64,000 bases of DNA from Planctomycetota bacterium (GCA_016722065.1 JADKGX010000001.1:310001-374000), one strand, 5' to 3'; positions 43,602 to 52,719 are shown, counted from the stretch's first letter. Numbers and translations are program-made. Notes: generated by a model from the letters alone, not told the origin.

Positions 43602-44911
43602 GGTTCGGTCTCTCTCAGGAATGTCGCGCGAAACATGGTACCTGCCGGGCCGGTTTGAACCAACACAAGGTCGCCACCAAGATCACGCAGCAGCCGGCGC
43701 GAAATGGCAAGGCCCAGGCCGGTGCCGTCGGCTTTGCCGGTAACGAAAGGCTGAAACAGGCGCGCTGCAATTTCTGGCGCCACCCCCGGGCCGTTGTCGG
43801 CAATATCGATGCGCACTTCTTTGCCGCGCAACTCGGCGCTGACCGTAACCTTGCCACCGGCTTCGTGCAGGGCTTCGGCCGCGTTGTTGACCACGTTCGT
43901 CAAGGCCTCGCGCAAGGCGGTGCTGTCTACTTCAAGCTCCAGTGCCGCCAAGTTCGGGGCGTCAATTGTAACGCCGGGCCCGCCTGCTGCGCGGGCACCT
44001 TCCAGCACGGGGCGCAGTGCCTGTTCCAGGGAAATGCGTTCCACGCTGCCCTTGCTGCCACGCGAGAACTGCAAAAAGTCGCGCACCACGCGGTCCAGTG
44101 CGCCGATTTCACTGATCAGCTTGTCGACCAGTTGCCGTTGCGGCGCGTCGTGCAGTCCGCGCTGCAACAGCTCCAGGTATCCGCGCAGGGCCGCCAGGGG
44201 GTTCTTGATCTGGTGCGCCATACCGGCGCTGAACTGGGCCAATTCGGCAAGCCGCGTCTGTTTTTGCAGATCACGCTGGATACGACCCCAGGCCCGCGCC
44301 GTCATGGATGCCGCCATCAACGTCACGAAAAGTACAACAGCAAGCGTGCCGGCCATGGCATTTCGCACGGCGACCAGGCGCTCTTCGTAATCGGCCTCGG
44401 TTTCCATGGCGACGGCAAATTCACTGGGTTCGCCGGATGAATTCAGTACCGGGGCAAAACCGTTGCGGTACAGGTTACCGGCGTCGTCGCTGTAGGTAAT
44501 GGTCGCCAGCGGCCCCTTGGAAAAACAGGCCTCCAGTTCATTGGCGTCGTTGGCAAAGCCGTAATCGCGGCTGCCAAAGGGCTTGCCCGCCGTATCAAGC
44601 AGCAGGCTGCCGTCGCGTCGCAGCACGGCAATGCGGCGCACGCCGCTGGCCGTTTGAAGCGCCGCCAGTCGCTTGCGGTACAAAACCGCCACCGGGTCGT
44701 CGCCGGAGGGCAATTGTTCCAGCGCATTGGAACTCAAGCCTGCGGCCGCGGCGGCGGCGTAACTTTTCAGGCGGCGTTCCAACTGTTCCTCAAAGCCGTT
44801 CTCCACCTGCCGGTAAGCAACCAGGGCGCCGCCAAGCAGCGCCCCGGCCACGACCAATAGAAAGGCCAGCCCGATCAACAGCGTGTTGACGTTGCTGGCG
44901 CTTGCCCGCAT
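43598..44911 (-). CDS. Membrane sensor histidine kinase
   Basis: A 437-residue kinase. Two membrane helices (about residues 11-32 and 187-204) enclose a periplasmic sensor domain of about 155 residues. The dimerisation and phosphoacceptor box is GMAHQIKNPLAALRG with His233. The N-box (TNVVNNAAEAL), the G1 box (DNGPGVAPE) and G2 box (TGLGLAIS) follow. It belongs to the NtrB/ZraS-like class that pairs with sigma-54 regulators. Its start overlaps the barrel-protein stop by one base (TGATG), so the operon order is barrel, kinase, regulator. Confidence 0.92.
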   Translation of the reverse strand: MRASASNVNTLLIGLAFLLVVAGALLGGALVAYRQVENGFEEQLERRLKSYAAAAAAGLSSNALEQLPSGDDPVAVLYRKRLAALQTASGVRRIAVLRRDGSLLLDTAGKPFGSRDYGFANDANELEACFSKGPLATITYSDDAGNLYRNGFAPVLNSSGEPSEFAVAMETEADYEERLVAVRNAMAGTLAVVLFVTLMAASMTARAWGRIQRDLQKQTRLAELAQFSAGMAHQIKNPLAALRGYLELLQRGLHDAPQRQLVDKLISEIGALDRVVRDFLQFSRGSKGSVERISLEQALRPVLEGARAAGGPGVTIDAPNLAALELEVDSTALREALTNVVNNAAEALHEAGGKVTVSAELRGKEVRIDIADNGPGVAPEIAARLFQPFVTGKADGTGLGLAISRRLLRDLGGDLVLVQTGPAGTMFRATFLRETEP

Positions 44912-46125
44912 CAGAATCCCAGCTCAAGAAAGATCGCGGCCTGGTGCACGGCATAGCCGCCGTTGTTGACGTCGCTGATGCGCCGCGTGTAGCTGTACCG
45001 GCCGCCAAGGTAAAGCGGGCCCCACACGTTGTAGGAGACTTCGGCGTAAATCTGCGCAAAGCGTTCAAAGGTTGTCTTGGTGGTGGTGCCCAGGTCCAGC
45101 GAATCAAAATCCACGCGGTCGTCGTACTCGCGTGTCCAGAAGTGCGCCCCGGCGGTGATGCGCAGCGGGTCATAGAAGTTGAAGTCAATCGCGCCACGAA
45201 TACCGTGCTGCCAGTAGCGGTTGAAGCCCGCGGCGCTGTCGTCCTGGCGCATGGCGTAGGCGCGGCCTTCGGCTTCAATCAGCCCCAGGTCAATGCGCCA
45301 GTCCACGCCATAGCCGAACTTGAGAAGTTGCAGGTCGTCCTGCTGGTTCAACAGGGTGCCATCGTCCTGCAGGTCGGTCTGGTCACGAAACCACTCATAG
45401 CTGAAATCAACGTAAGGCCGCAGCTCGACCGTGTCCCAGGCGTTGATGTAAACGCTGAAATCGGCGCCGATGTCCCAGTTGTCATAGCTGGGAATGCGGG
45501 ATTCCTCGCTGAAGTCCGTGGTCTGGCCGTGCACGCCAAGTTCAAAGATCACAAAGGAAACGGCATAGCCAATGTAGGCGCGGGCGATGCCGCCGCTGGC
45601 GCGCAGGTCGTCCTGGCGTGTGATCGGGCCGGCTAATTCGTAGGTCTGCAATTGCTGGTACAGCACGTCGGCGGAAAGGCCGAAACCAAAGCCTCCCCCG
45701 CCGTAGGGCATTTTGACAAAGCCACCCAGCTTCATGTCCCACTGGTTGGCGTCGGGTTCGCCAAAGTGCAGGCGCCCGGCCACTTTGGCGCGCGCGCCAA
45801 GGGCAATCACGCCAAAGTTGGCGCCAACCCAGCCTTCGCCAATGGCGTCGCCAAACAGCGCGCTGTCGTCGTTGCGGTCCAGCTTGAAGACGTTGCTGTC
45901 CCAGCCGAAGGAAAGGCGCGACCGAAAGCCAAGCCCGGTGCGGTCGCGGCCCAGGGTCAGCGGCAGATACTCGCCATCGGCCAGACCACCGACCTCAAAG
46001 TTGCTGAAGGGCTCCACGGGCTTCTTGTCGCCATCAGGGCTGGTGCCGGAAGGCTGCGTGTCGCCCTGCGCAAAGGCCGGCGTAGCAAGCAGAAGAAGCA
46101 TGGAAAACAGAAGGCAACTGCGCAT
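44911..46125 (-). CDS. Predicted outer-membrane beta-barrel protein
   Basis: A 404-residue exported protein. The signal peptide ends about residue 20 (PAFAQ). After a Pro/Gly linker (about 21-45) the sequence is built of alternating polar and hydrophobic/aromatic residues in strand-sized units (for example FGFGLSADVLYQQLQTYEL), ending in LELGF with a terminal Phe, the usual outer-membrane signature. GGAG lies nine bases before the ATG at 46125. It is the first gene of the two-component operon and may be the output (a porin or efflux-like barrel) or the input of the kinase it is co-transcribed with. Exact family unknown. Confidence 0.78.
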   Translation of the reverse strand: MRSCLLFSMLLLLATPAFAQGDTQPSGTSPDGDKKPVEPFSNFEVGGLADGEYLPLTLGRDRTGLGFRSRLSFGWDSNVFKLDRNDDSALFGDAIGEGWVGANFGVIALGARAKVAGRLHFGEPDANQWDMKLGGFVKMPYGGGGFGFGLSADVLYQQLQTYELAGPITRQDDLRASGGIARAYIGYAVSFVIFELGVHGQTTDFSEESRIPSYDNWDIGADFSVYINAWDTVELRPYVDFSYEWFRDQTDLQDDGTLLNQQDDLQLLKFGYGVDWRIDLGLIEAEGRAYAMRQDDSAAGFNRYWQHGIRGAIDFNFYDPLRITAGAHFWTREYDDRVDFDSLDLGTTTKTTFERFAQIYAEVSYNVWGPLYLGGRYSYTRRISDVNNGGYAVHQAAIFLELGF

Positions 46126-46204
46126 GAAAGAGTCTCCGCCGGGGCAGTAAGGGTAGGCCGAGCTTAAGGGCGGAAGGGCCGGGTCACAAGGCGTGCAGCA
46201 GATC

Positions 46205-46305
46205 AAGCTGCCAACTTCGGAGACAAAGTTGGCAGCCGGTCAGCGGGGCCATGCTGCCGGCTGCCTTTCCCTTGTCGTCTGAGAACCCTATCCCAGACGA
46301 AAGGG
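46205..46305 (-). other. Structured leader region before the barrel gene
   Basis: Two strong hairpins lie between the sigma-54 promoter and the barrel gene: GCTGCCAACTT / AAGTTGGCAGC (46208-46218 and 46226-46236), and TCGTCTG / CAGACGA extended by CCCTT / AAGGG (46270-46305). In the minus-strand transcript they fall in a leader of about 174 bases. They could be a regulatory 5' UTR or terminators. The remaining spacer up to 46548 holds no gene that I can support; it may contain activator sites. Confidence 0.5.
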
Positions 46306-46310
46306 ATAAA

Positions 46311-46327
46311 GCACCCGGCGTGCCAAT
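46311..46327 (-). promoter_or_regulatory. Sigma-54 (RpoN) promoter of the two-component operon
   Basis: The minus strand reads ATTGGCACGCCGGGTGCT. It matches the TGGCACG-N4-TTGCW consensus at all core positions except the first T of the -12 element, with GG (46324-46323) and GC (46312-46311) exactly ten bases apart. Predicted start of transcription is near 46299, about 174 bases before the barrel gene. The operon downstream encodes an NtrC-family sigma-54 activator. Confidence 0.8.
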
Positions 46328-46548
46328 CCTGCCGCGCGCCCTGCCAGTTGCCTGCAATGCTTGATCTGAAGCCCATTCTGCGGCATGGCGTCGCTTTGGT
46401 CACGGGGCCGGTCTGTGGGCAGAATCGCCAGTTTTCAAGCGTTAGTGCCAGTGGCAGCGCCAGTTTTGTGGCGGGCCCCCAAAGCGCCATATCGGCCCGG
46501 GCCTGCTGTAGATAGAATGTTTCGTTCGATTTTCCGCCGGAGCCCAGA

Positions 46549-48285
46549 GTGCCAGAGCAGCGTGGACCCGCCATTGTTCAAGCCGACCTTTCGATCCTGC
46601 TGGAGGTCGACCATCCGGACTACGAGCCCGCCCGAGACTCCCTGGCCGCGTTTGCGGAGCTGGTCAAGAGCCCGGAGCACATTCACACCTATCGCATCAC
46701 GCCCCTGAGCCTGTGGAATGCAGCCGCCAGCGGCATCACAGCCACGCAGGTGCTGGACGCCCTGACACGTTACTCGCGCTATGAAGTACCAGCATTGGTG
46801 CACAGCGAGGTTCTGGAATACATCGGCCGCTATGGCCGGCTGGTAATGCGCGAGCAGGGCGGCAAGTTTGTCCTGACCAGCACCGATACCCAACTGCTGC
46901 ACATGGTTGCCCAGCAAAAGGCCTGCGCACGCTACTTTGACGGCTTTGCCGACGACAACACGGCGATTGTGGCCACTGGCGCCCGTGGCTGGCTGAAGCA
47001 CGCACTGGTCAAGATTGGCTTTCCGGTTGAAGACCTGGCGGGTTACACGCCCGGTTCGCCCCTGGACGTGCAACTGCGCACCAGCACGGCCGATGGCAAG
47101 CCCTTTGCCCTGCGACGCTACCAGAAACTGGCAGGCGACACCTTCTATGCCGGCGGCGGGCCCCGTGGTGGCAGCGGCGTGGTTGTGCTGCCCTGTGGCG
47201 CGGGCAAAACCGTGGTAGGCATGAATGCCATGAGCCTGGTACGCGCCCACACTCTGGTGTTGACAGCCAACATTGTGGCCGTGCGCCAGTGGATTCGCGA
47301 ACTGCTGGACAAAACCAACCTGCGGCCTGACCAGGTGGCCGAATACACAGGCGACAGCAAGGCGATTGCGCCAGTCACCGTGGCCACGTACCAGATTGTC
47401 ACGTACCGCAAGCGCAAGACCGAGGAGTTCCCGCACTTTGAGTTGTTCAGCAAAGGTGACTGGGGCCTGATCATTTACGACGAAGTACACCTGCTGCCGG
47501 CGCCGGTGTTTCGCGCCACAGCCGAAATCCAGTCCCGCCGCCGGCTGGGCCTTACGGCCACGCTGGTGCGCGAAGACGGACTCGAGGAAGACGTGTTTTC
47601 GCTGGTGGGCCCCAAGCGCTACGACGTGCCCTGGCGCGAACTGGAAAAGCAGGGCTGGATCGCCGAGGCCGACTGCACCGAGGTGCGCGTCGAGCTGCCG
47701 GGGCCTCAGCGCATGCCCTATGCAATGGCCGACCAGCGCGAGCAATATCGTCTGGCCGCCGAAAACCCGCTGAAGCTGGACATTCTGGAAGCGCTGTTGA
47801 AGCTGCACGCCGGCGACCGCGTGCTGGTGATTGCCCAGTACCTGGACCAGCTGCACGAGATTCAAAAGCGCTTTGACCTGCCCTTGATTGAGGGCAAAAC
47901 AACCACAAAGCGCCGCGAGGAACTGTATGCCAAGTTCCGCACGGGCGAGCTCAAGACGCTGATTGTCAGCAAAGTCGGCAACTTTGCCATCGACCTGCCG
48001 GATGCCAACGTGATGGTGCAGCTTTCGGGCACCTTTGGATCGCGCCAGGAGGAAGCCCAGCGCCTGGGTCGTATTCTGCGGCCCAAAGGTGATGGCACGC
48101 TGGCGCACTTCTACACGGTGGTGACACGCGAAACCCGTGATCAGGACTTTGGCGCCAACCGCCAGTTGTTTCTGGTCGAACAGGGCTACCGCTATCGCGT
48201 GGCTGACGCCGCAGAGATTCTGGAACAGCGGTTTGAACCCGCCAAACTTGCCGCGCCGATTGTGCGGCAGGAGGTTGTCAGTTGA
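46549..48285 (+). CDS. XPB/Ssl2-type DNA helicase
   Basis: A 578-residue superfamily 2 helicase of the bacterial XPB type. An N-terminal domain (about residues 1-185) precedes RecA-like domain 1 with Walker A GAGKT (217-221), the DEVH box (311-314) and SAT-like LTATL. Domain 2 contains the motif VI block QRLGRILRP. The start is GTG at 46549, with GGAG six bases upstream; no ATG fits. It unwinds or translocates on DNA and is linked to DNA repair in archaea and bacteria. The following two genes overlap it, so the three are translated as one unit. Confidence 0.92.
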   Translation: MPEQRGPAIVQADLSILLEVDHPDYEPARDSLAAFAELVKSPEHIHTYRITPLSLWNAAASGITATQVLDALTRYSRYEVPALVHSEVLEYIGRYGRLVMREQGGKFVLTSTDTQLLHMVAQQKACARYFDGFADDNTAIVATGARGWLKHALVKIGFPVEDLAGYTPGSPLDVQLRTSTADGKPFALRRYQKLAGDTFYAGGGPRGGSGVVVLPCGAGKTVVGMNAMSLVRAHTLVLTANIVAVRQWIRELLDKTNLRPDQVAEYTGDSKAIAPVTVATYQIVTYRKRKTEEFPHFELFSKGDWGLIIYDEVHLLPAPVFRATAEIQSRRRLGLTATLVREDGLEEDVFSLVGPKRYDVPWRELEKQGWIAEADCTEVRVELPGPQRMPYAMADQREQYRLAAENPLKLDILEALLKLHAGDRVLVIAQYLDQLHEIQKRFDLPLIEGKTTTKRREELYAKFRTGELKTLIVSKVGNFAIDLPDANVMVQLSGTFGSRQEEAQRLGRILRPKGDGTLAHFYTVVTRETRDQDFGANRQLFLVEQGYRYRVADAAEILEQRFEPAKLAAPIVRQEVVS

Positions 48286-48479
48286 AGTTCCACCAGCATG
48301 TGGGCGTGATCGAGGCCGAAAACGAACAAGCGCTTGTAGAAGCGCTTACTATCGCGCGCGTACAGGCCCGGGTGCTGGCCAAGCTGGCGCCCAACGTGGC
48401 CGTTCTGGAGCGCGAAGACGCGGCACTGGTGATTGACGCCCTGCAAAAACTGGGCCTGCACCCCAAGGTGATGCAATGA
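48282..48479 (+). CDS. 65-residue protein between the helicase and its partner gene
   Basis: A small soluble protein, helical in character (LVEALTIARVQARVLAKLAPN). It starts with TTG overlapping the helicase stop (TTGA) and has an ideal AGGAGG seven bases upstream, which strongly supports it. Its stop overlaps the ATG of the next gene (ATGA). Such placement is typical of a small subunit or adaptor of the helicase. No family recognised. Confidence 0.75.
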   Translation: MKFHQHVGVIEAENEQALVEALTIARVQARVLAKLAPNVAVLEREDAALVIDALQKLGLHPKVMQ

Positions 48480-50185
48480 CCCGCGCCGCCATTGACCCAC
48501 GCAAGGGCTATCGTGCCGGGGAACTGGATTTCTTCAGTCTGGTGGAAACTGTGATTGCCAAGGCGCCCCGAGTGCTCAAAAACGGGCTGCCCAACCTGGC
48601 CTTCTTTCGCGCTGCCAACGCGGCACTGGCCCAGCCCGACAACGAAGACGAAGGCCACGGCTACACGCAGGTCGAGTTCTGGCTGGCCTTGGCGCGCGAA
48701 CTGGATGTCCTGCGGATCGTGCAGGACCGCCTGGAAACCGGGCCCGGCGCCGCGCAATTCTTTGGCCTGCCCTTTGTGCAGCGCCGCGAACGCATGCGCG
48801 AAGCCTTTCTGGATTGCCGCGCCATGAACGACTTTGCGCTGGTACCAGAACTGGAACTTCCAGGCCTGAAGAAACTGGGCACCGTCGATTCACTAAGTGA
48901 CGTACCCGGGCCTGAGGCCCGCAGCGCCGCACGCCGCACGGTGTTGCAGACGGCGCTTGGTTGCCTGGAAGAGACCCCGCTGCGCAAACTGGTGCAGTTG
49001 CTGCAGACACAATCGCCCGGCTTTGCGATGGATCATTCCGAGGACACAAGCTGGCGCAAGGTGCACTACCGCGGCATTCGCGAGCGCGGCGGCCGCGAGG
49101 ATGTCGAGCGCCAGGGCGGCTGGGATCGCGTCGAGGGCGCCTACATTCGCTGGCTGGTGGCCCTGCCCTTTCACAGGTTGGGCTGGCTGGATCACAACCC
49201 CGCCACCCAGACCTTTGAGCCCCTGGACGGCGACGAAGGCGAGCCCAGTTTCGAAATCATTGTGCAGCCGAATTTTGAAGTGCTGGCGCTTGGCGACAGG
49301 CTGGATGCCGGCCAACTGTGGCGTGTGGCCAGCTTCACGCGCCCCCAGGCCGAGGGCCGCGTGCGCAAGTACATGCTGGAAAAAAAGCCTTTCACAGACG
49401 CGCTGGGTAGCGGCCAAAGCGCCGCGGCGCTGGTCGCCCTGCTGGCCGAACTGTCGCGCAAGCCCCTGCCCCAGAACGTGCGGTTTTCGCTGGATGACTG
49501 GGGTGCAAGTTCCGAACGCATGAAGATCTGGCCCGACGCCCTGCTGGTCGAGGCCGAGGGCGTGGAAGACCTTGCCTCACTGCTGCCTGAAGTCGCGCGT
49601 GAGAAGCTGGGTTTGACCAAGGTCAGCGGTGGCCACTTTGTGGCCATCGCGCCCGACGCGGCTGATCTGCGCCAGAACCTGCCGCCAAGGCGCACGGCAC
49701 TGGACTACTCGCGCCGACTGGCGCCCGTGATTGTGCCGCAGCAAGGCCTGCGCCTGCATGCCCCCGCTGAGGTACTGCACCTGCGGGCGCGCCAGTTGCT
49801 GGAACTGATCGCCTCGCGCCAGAGTGCCGATTACTGGCTGCTGGATGCAAAATTGGTAACGGCCGCCAGCCGATCCATGGACCCCGAAGAATTGCGCCGC
49901 CGCGTTGAAGAGGCATTGACCCGCCCCCTGGAACCGGCCCATGCGCTGGCCCTGCGCGGCTGGAGTGGCGAATTCGCCCCGGCCTATGCCGGCACGGCAG
50001 AAGTCTTTCTGTGCCACAACGACGCGCAGGCCGAGTTGATGGAAACCTTGCCCGAGTTCGCGGCCTGGGTGGATCGCAAGCTGGGGCGCGGCTGCTGGCT
50101 GCTGCGCCAAGGCGGCGCGGCGCATCTTCGGAAGCTCTTGCAGGGTTACGGTATCAAGTTGCGGGACCACACAAGGCGAACCTGA
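48476..50185 (+). CDS. Helicase-associated protein (XPB/Ssl2-like, Helicase_C_3-type domain)
   Basis: A 569-residue protein without Walker motifs. The EPSFEIIVQPNFEVLALGD segment (about residues 258-276) is the signature of the helicase-associated domain (often annotated helicase conserved C-terminal or XPB/Ssl2 N-terminal-like) found near bacterial XPB genes. The N-terminal half is helical and resembles a winged or helical DNA-binding scaffold. The gene is coupled to the 65-residue gene upstream and shares one base with the next lipoprotein gene (TGATG). It probably works with the XPB helicase as a partner or regulator. Confidence 0.75.
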   Translation: MTRAAIDPRKGYRAGELDFFSLVETVIAKAPRVLKNGLPNLAFFRAANAALAQPDNEDEGHGYTQVEFWLALARELDVLRIVQDRLETGPGAAQFFGLPFVQRRERMREAFLDCRAMNDFALVPELELPGLKKLGTVDSLSDVPGPEARSAARRTVLQTALGCLEETPLRKLVQLLQTQSPGFAMDHSEDTSWRKVHYRGIRERGGREDVERQGGWDRVEGAYIRWLVALPFHRLGWLDHNPATQTFEPLDGDEGEPSFEIIVQPNFEVLALGDRLDAGQLWRVASFTRPQAEGRVRKYMLEKKPFTDALGSGQSAAALVALLAELSRKPLPQNVRFSLDDWGASSERMKIWPDALLVEAEGVEDLASLLPEVAREKLGLTKVSGGHFVAIAPDAADLRQNLPPRRTALDYSRRLAPVIVPQQGLRLHAPAEVLHLRARQLLELIASRQSADYWLLDAKLVTAASRSMDPEELRRRVEEALTRPLEPAHALALRGWSGEFAPAYAGTAEVFLCHNDAQAELMETLPEFAAWVDRKLGRGCWLLRQGGAAHLRKLLQGYGIKLRDHTRRT

Positions 50186-51618
50186 TGCCCACCAGCGCTA
50201 TGCTTGCCCCGTTTCGCGTTGCCCGGTACCTGGCCATGATTGCGGCCCTGGGCGCGCTGTGGCTGCTGCTTTCGGCCTGCGTTGGCCCGCAGGAAACGCC
50301 GCTGCCTGATGGAGTCAACGACCCGCGCGAAGACCTGGTGGAGCGCATCAAGGAAAAGCCAGAAGACCTGGATGCCCATGCCGACCTGCTGCGCCTGCAG
50401 ATTAAGAGCGGCGACGTGATCGGCGCCGACGCCACCGTGGCCCATGCCTTGAAGTACAGCCCCAAGGACTTTCGCGCCCACCTTTTGGCGGCGCAGTTTC
50501 ACCGCTGGCAGCTTGACCTGATCAACGCCGAAAAGGCCCTGATTACCGCCCGCGACATGGCGCCTGACCGCCTGGAACCGCGCGTGGCCCTGGCCGGCCT
50601 GTACAACCAGGCCTATCTGGAAACCAATGAACTAGAGCAACGCCGCAAGGCCGTAGAACTGGCCGACGACCGCCTGCGACCTGAGTTCGCCCTCGACCTG
50701 GCCTACAGCCTGGCTGCGCTGCTGCAGACACCAGAGGCAGCCAAACTTGCGGCGGAATTGATTGCCGATAAGGCCACGCCCTCCGGCTTGCGTGCCCGCG
50801 CGCATTTGCTGCTGGCAGAAATCGGTCTGCGCACGGAAGACGAAGCGGCGGCAGTCAGCAACCTCAAGGCTGCGTTTGTGCTGGATAAAGAAGACACCGG
50901 CACGCTGCAGTTTGCGGCCCGGGCCGTAACGCTGCTGAAGAAGCCCGCCGAACTGGGCAGCCTGTTTGACGAAACCCTGGCCGGCAAGGATCGCGCCGAG
51001 CTGCGCTGGACCGCGCTGTTTGGCGAATGGATGCTGGCTATTGAGGTTGCCGCCGAGTCCAAGGCCGACCCGCTGGGCGAGCCCGTGGAGGCCTGGCGCA
51101 AACGCCTGGAAGCCATGGAGCCCGGACACCCCGACGTTGCCGGTCGTTACTACCAGTTGATCAAGCTGCAACCCGGCCGCGAGGAAGAGGCCAAGAAGCT
51201 GGCCAAGGAACTGGATGAGGGCGGCTCCGGCGCCCCGCCGGCGCCATCGAACCTGGATGCGGTGTTGAGCCTGTGGCGGGCCGAAGACGCGCTGCGGCTG
51301 GGTGCGCCCGCCGTGACGTTGTCAGAGGCTACGCAACTCGGTGTTCGTGAGGGCAACCTGGAAGGCCTGCGCATGCTGCGCGTGATGGCGATGTTCAAGC
51401 TGCGCGAAGACGTGGGCTGCCTGCAGATCATCGACAGTTGGCTGGCCGAGGGCGACAAGCCTGACGACCTGCTGCTGTCTTTGCGCTGGTGGGTCATGTT
51501 GCGCAGCGGCAAATCCGTGGACGTGCTGCGCGACATGGAGCAGCGCGGAGGCAGCAAGAACAACAGCCGGGCCTGGATTGAGGCCGTGGCGAAATTCCAG
51601 ACTTACCGCAAGGGCTAG
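50185..51618 (+). CDS. TPR-repeat lipoprotein
   Basis: A 477-residue protein. A long signal (about residues 1-32) ends in a lipobox (LLSAC). The mature part is a continuous array of paired helices of TPR type (for example DLDAHADLLRLQIKSGDVIG and AEKALITARDMAPDRLEPRV). AAGG precedes the ATG. Its ATG overlaps the stop of the helicase-associated gene, which is odd for an envelope protein and suggests only shared transcription. It converges with yraN. Function unknown; TPR lipoproteins often serve as assembly or tethering factors. Confidence 0.8.
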   Translation: MPTSAMLAPFRVARYLAMIAALGALWLLLSACVGPQETPLPDGVNDPREDLVERIKEKPEDLDAHADLLRLQIKSGDVIGADATVAHALKYSPKDFRAHLLAAQFHRWQLDLINAEKALITARDMAPDRLEPRVALAGLYNQAYLETNELEQRRKAVELADDRLRPEFALDLAYSLAALLQTPEAAKLAAELIADKATPSGLRARAHLLLAEIGLRTEDEAAAVSNLKAAFVLDKEDTGTLQFAARAVTLLKKPAELGSLFDETLAGKDRAELRWTALFGEWMLAIEVAAESKADPLGEPVEAWRKRLEAMEPGHPDVAGRYYQLIKLQPGREEEAKKLAKELDEGGSGAPPAPSNLDAVLSLWRAEDALRLGAPAVTLSEATQLGVREGNLEGLRMLRVMAMFKLREDVGCLQIIDSWLAEGDKPDDLLLSLRWWVMLRSGKSVDVLRDMEQRGGSKNNSRAWIEAVAKFQTYRKG

Positions 51619-52077
51619 TCAGCGCCGGCGCAGCACGGCCCGGTCAAAGGCATCCGGGAAGTGTTCGGCCTTGATGGGTTCGCCGCTTTCGTTCAGGTAG
51701 ACGCCGACTACGTCAAAGCGCAGCACATCGTGATAGCCCTTGCGGCGCAGGATGCGCTGGGCGGTCTCGACAACTTGCCGCTGCTTGTGAATGTCCACGG
51801 CCTCGCGCGGGGTGATCAAGCCGCCTTCTTTGCGCGAGCGCACCTCAACAACCACAAGCCCTTCGTTACCGCGAATGCGGCCCACGAGGTCCAGTTCGCC
51901 TTCTTCGTCCTGCATGTTTCGGTCAATCACCCGAAAGCGGCACTTCTGGCGCAGAAACACCAGGGCAAAATCCTCTGCTTTGTCACCCACGGCACGGGTG
52001 CGCGAACGCCCACGGTTTGCGCCGCCCTTGGGCCGCAGCTTTTCGAACAGGGCACTCACCAGTTCAAGAAAAAACAT
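51619..52077 (-). CDS. yraN: UPF0102 protein YraN (nuclease-fold)
   Basis: A 152-residue protein with the family pattern GDKAEDFALVFLRQKCRFRVID near the N-terminus and EGELDLVGRIRGNEGLVVVE later, which contains the (E)xD...ExK-like residues of a restriction-endonuclease-type fold. Length matches YraN (about 120-155). The ATG at 52077 is used; the frame can be extended one codon to TTG. It ends directly against the convergent TPR lipoprotein gene. yraN often lies near ribosomal genes such as rplS, as here. Confidence 0.88.
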   Translation of the reverse strand: MFFLELVSALFEKLRPKGGANRGRSRTRAVGDKAEDFALVFLRQKCRFRVIDRNMQDEEGELDLVGRIRGNEGLVVVEVRSRKEGGLITPREAVDIHKQRQVVETAQRILRRKGYHDVLRFDVVGVYLNESGEPIKAEHFPDAFDRAVLRRR

Positions 52078-52102
52078 CAACGCAGCATACTATGCCTGAC
52101 AA

Positions 52103-52135
52103 TGCAAAAGCCCGCCGCGTCTGCGGCGGGCTTTG
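52103..52135 (-). terminator. Rho-independent terminator downstream of rplS
   Basis: A 12-bp perfect stem AAAGCCCGCCGC / GCGGCGGGCTTT (52107-52118 and 52123-52134). On the minus strand it is followed by TTTGC. It lies directly after the rplS stop and ends the long ribosomal transcript before yraN. Confidence 0.85.
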
Positions 52136-52151
52136 TGGTTGTTTGTACGGG

Positions 52152-52631
52152 CTACTTCTTTTCTTCTGCTTTAGCCTCTGCCTTGGCTTCTGCCTTAACT
52201 TCTGCCTTGGCTTCTGCCTTGGCTTCTGTGGGCTTGCCGCCCTTGACGTTGCGGTGCTCATCCAGCTTGCCCAAGTGGCTGGCGTTGACGCGTTCCTTGA
52301 TGCGTGTGGCCTTGCCAACGCGGTCGCGCAGGAAGTACAGCTTGGCGCGACGCACTACACCAGGGCGCTTGACTTCAATCTTGGAGACGTTGGGGCTGTG
52401 GACGGGAAAAATGCGTTCCACGCCTTCGCCTTCCACGATGCGGCGCACGGTGAAAGTCTCGCGCAGTCCGCCGCCCTTGCGGGCGATGCAGATACCGCTG
52501 AAGATCTGGATGCGTTCTTTTTCGCCTTCTTTGATGCGAACGTGAACGTCCAGGGAATCACCAACGCGGAAGACCGGAATGTTGGTCTTCTTGATCTGTT
52601 CGCGTTCGATTTCGTATGCAAAACCACTCAT
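52152..52631 (-). CDS. rplS: 50S ribosomal protein L19
   Basis: A 159-residue L19 at the interface of the two ribosomal subunits. The core shows FRVGDSLDVHVRIKEGEKER, IFSGICIARKGGGL and RRAKLYFLRDRVGKATRI, as expected. The normal protein is about 115 residues; here a Lys/Ala/Glu repeat tail (KAEAKAE units) adds about 40 residues. It is the last gene of the trmD-rplS end of the ribosomal cluster. Confidence 0.95.
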   Translation of the reverse strand: MSGFAYEIEREQIKKTNIPVFRVGDSLDVHVRIKEGEKERIQIFSGICIARKGGGLRETFTVRRIVEGEGVERIFPVHSPNVSKIEVKRPGVVRRAKLYFLRDRVGKATRIKERVNASHLGKLDEHRNVKGGKPTEAKAEAKAEVKAEAKAEAKAEEKK

Positions 52632-52719
52632 GGCATCGCTCCTGTACTGCCTGGTTCGGCCTGCTTGCGGGCGGCATCAACACCGCCCCTGCTCTTGTCC
52701 GGCGGCACAAATGCCGCCT

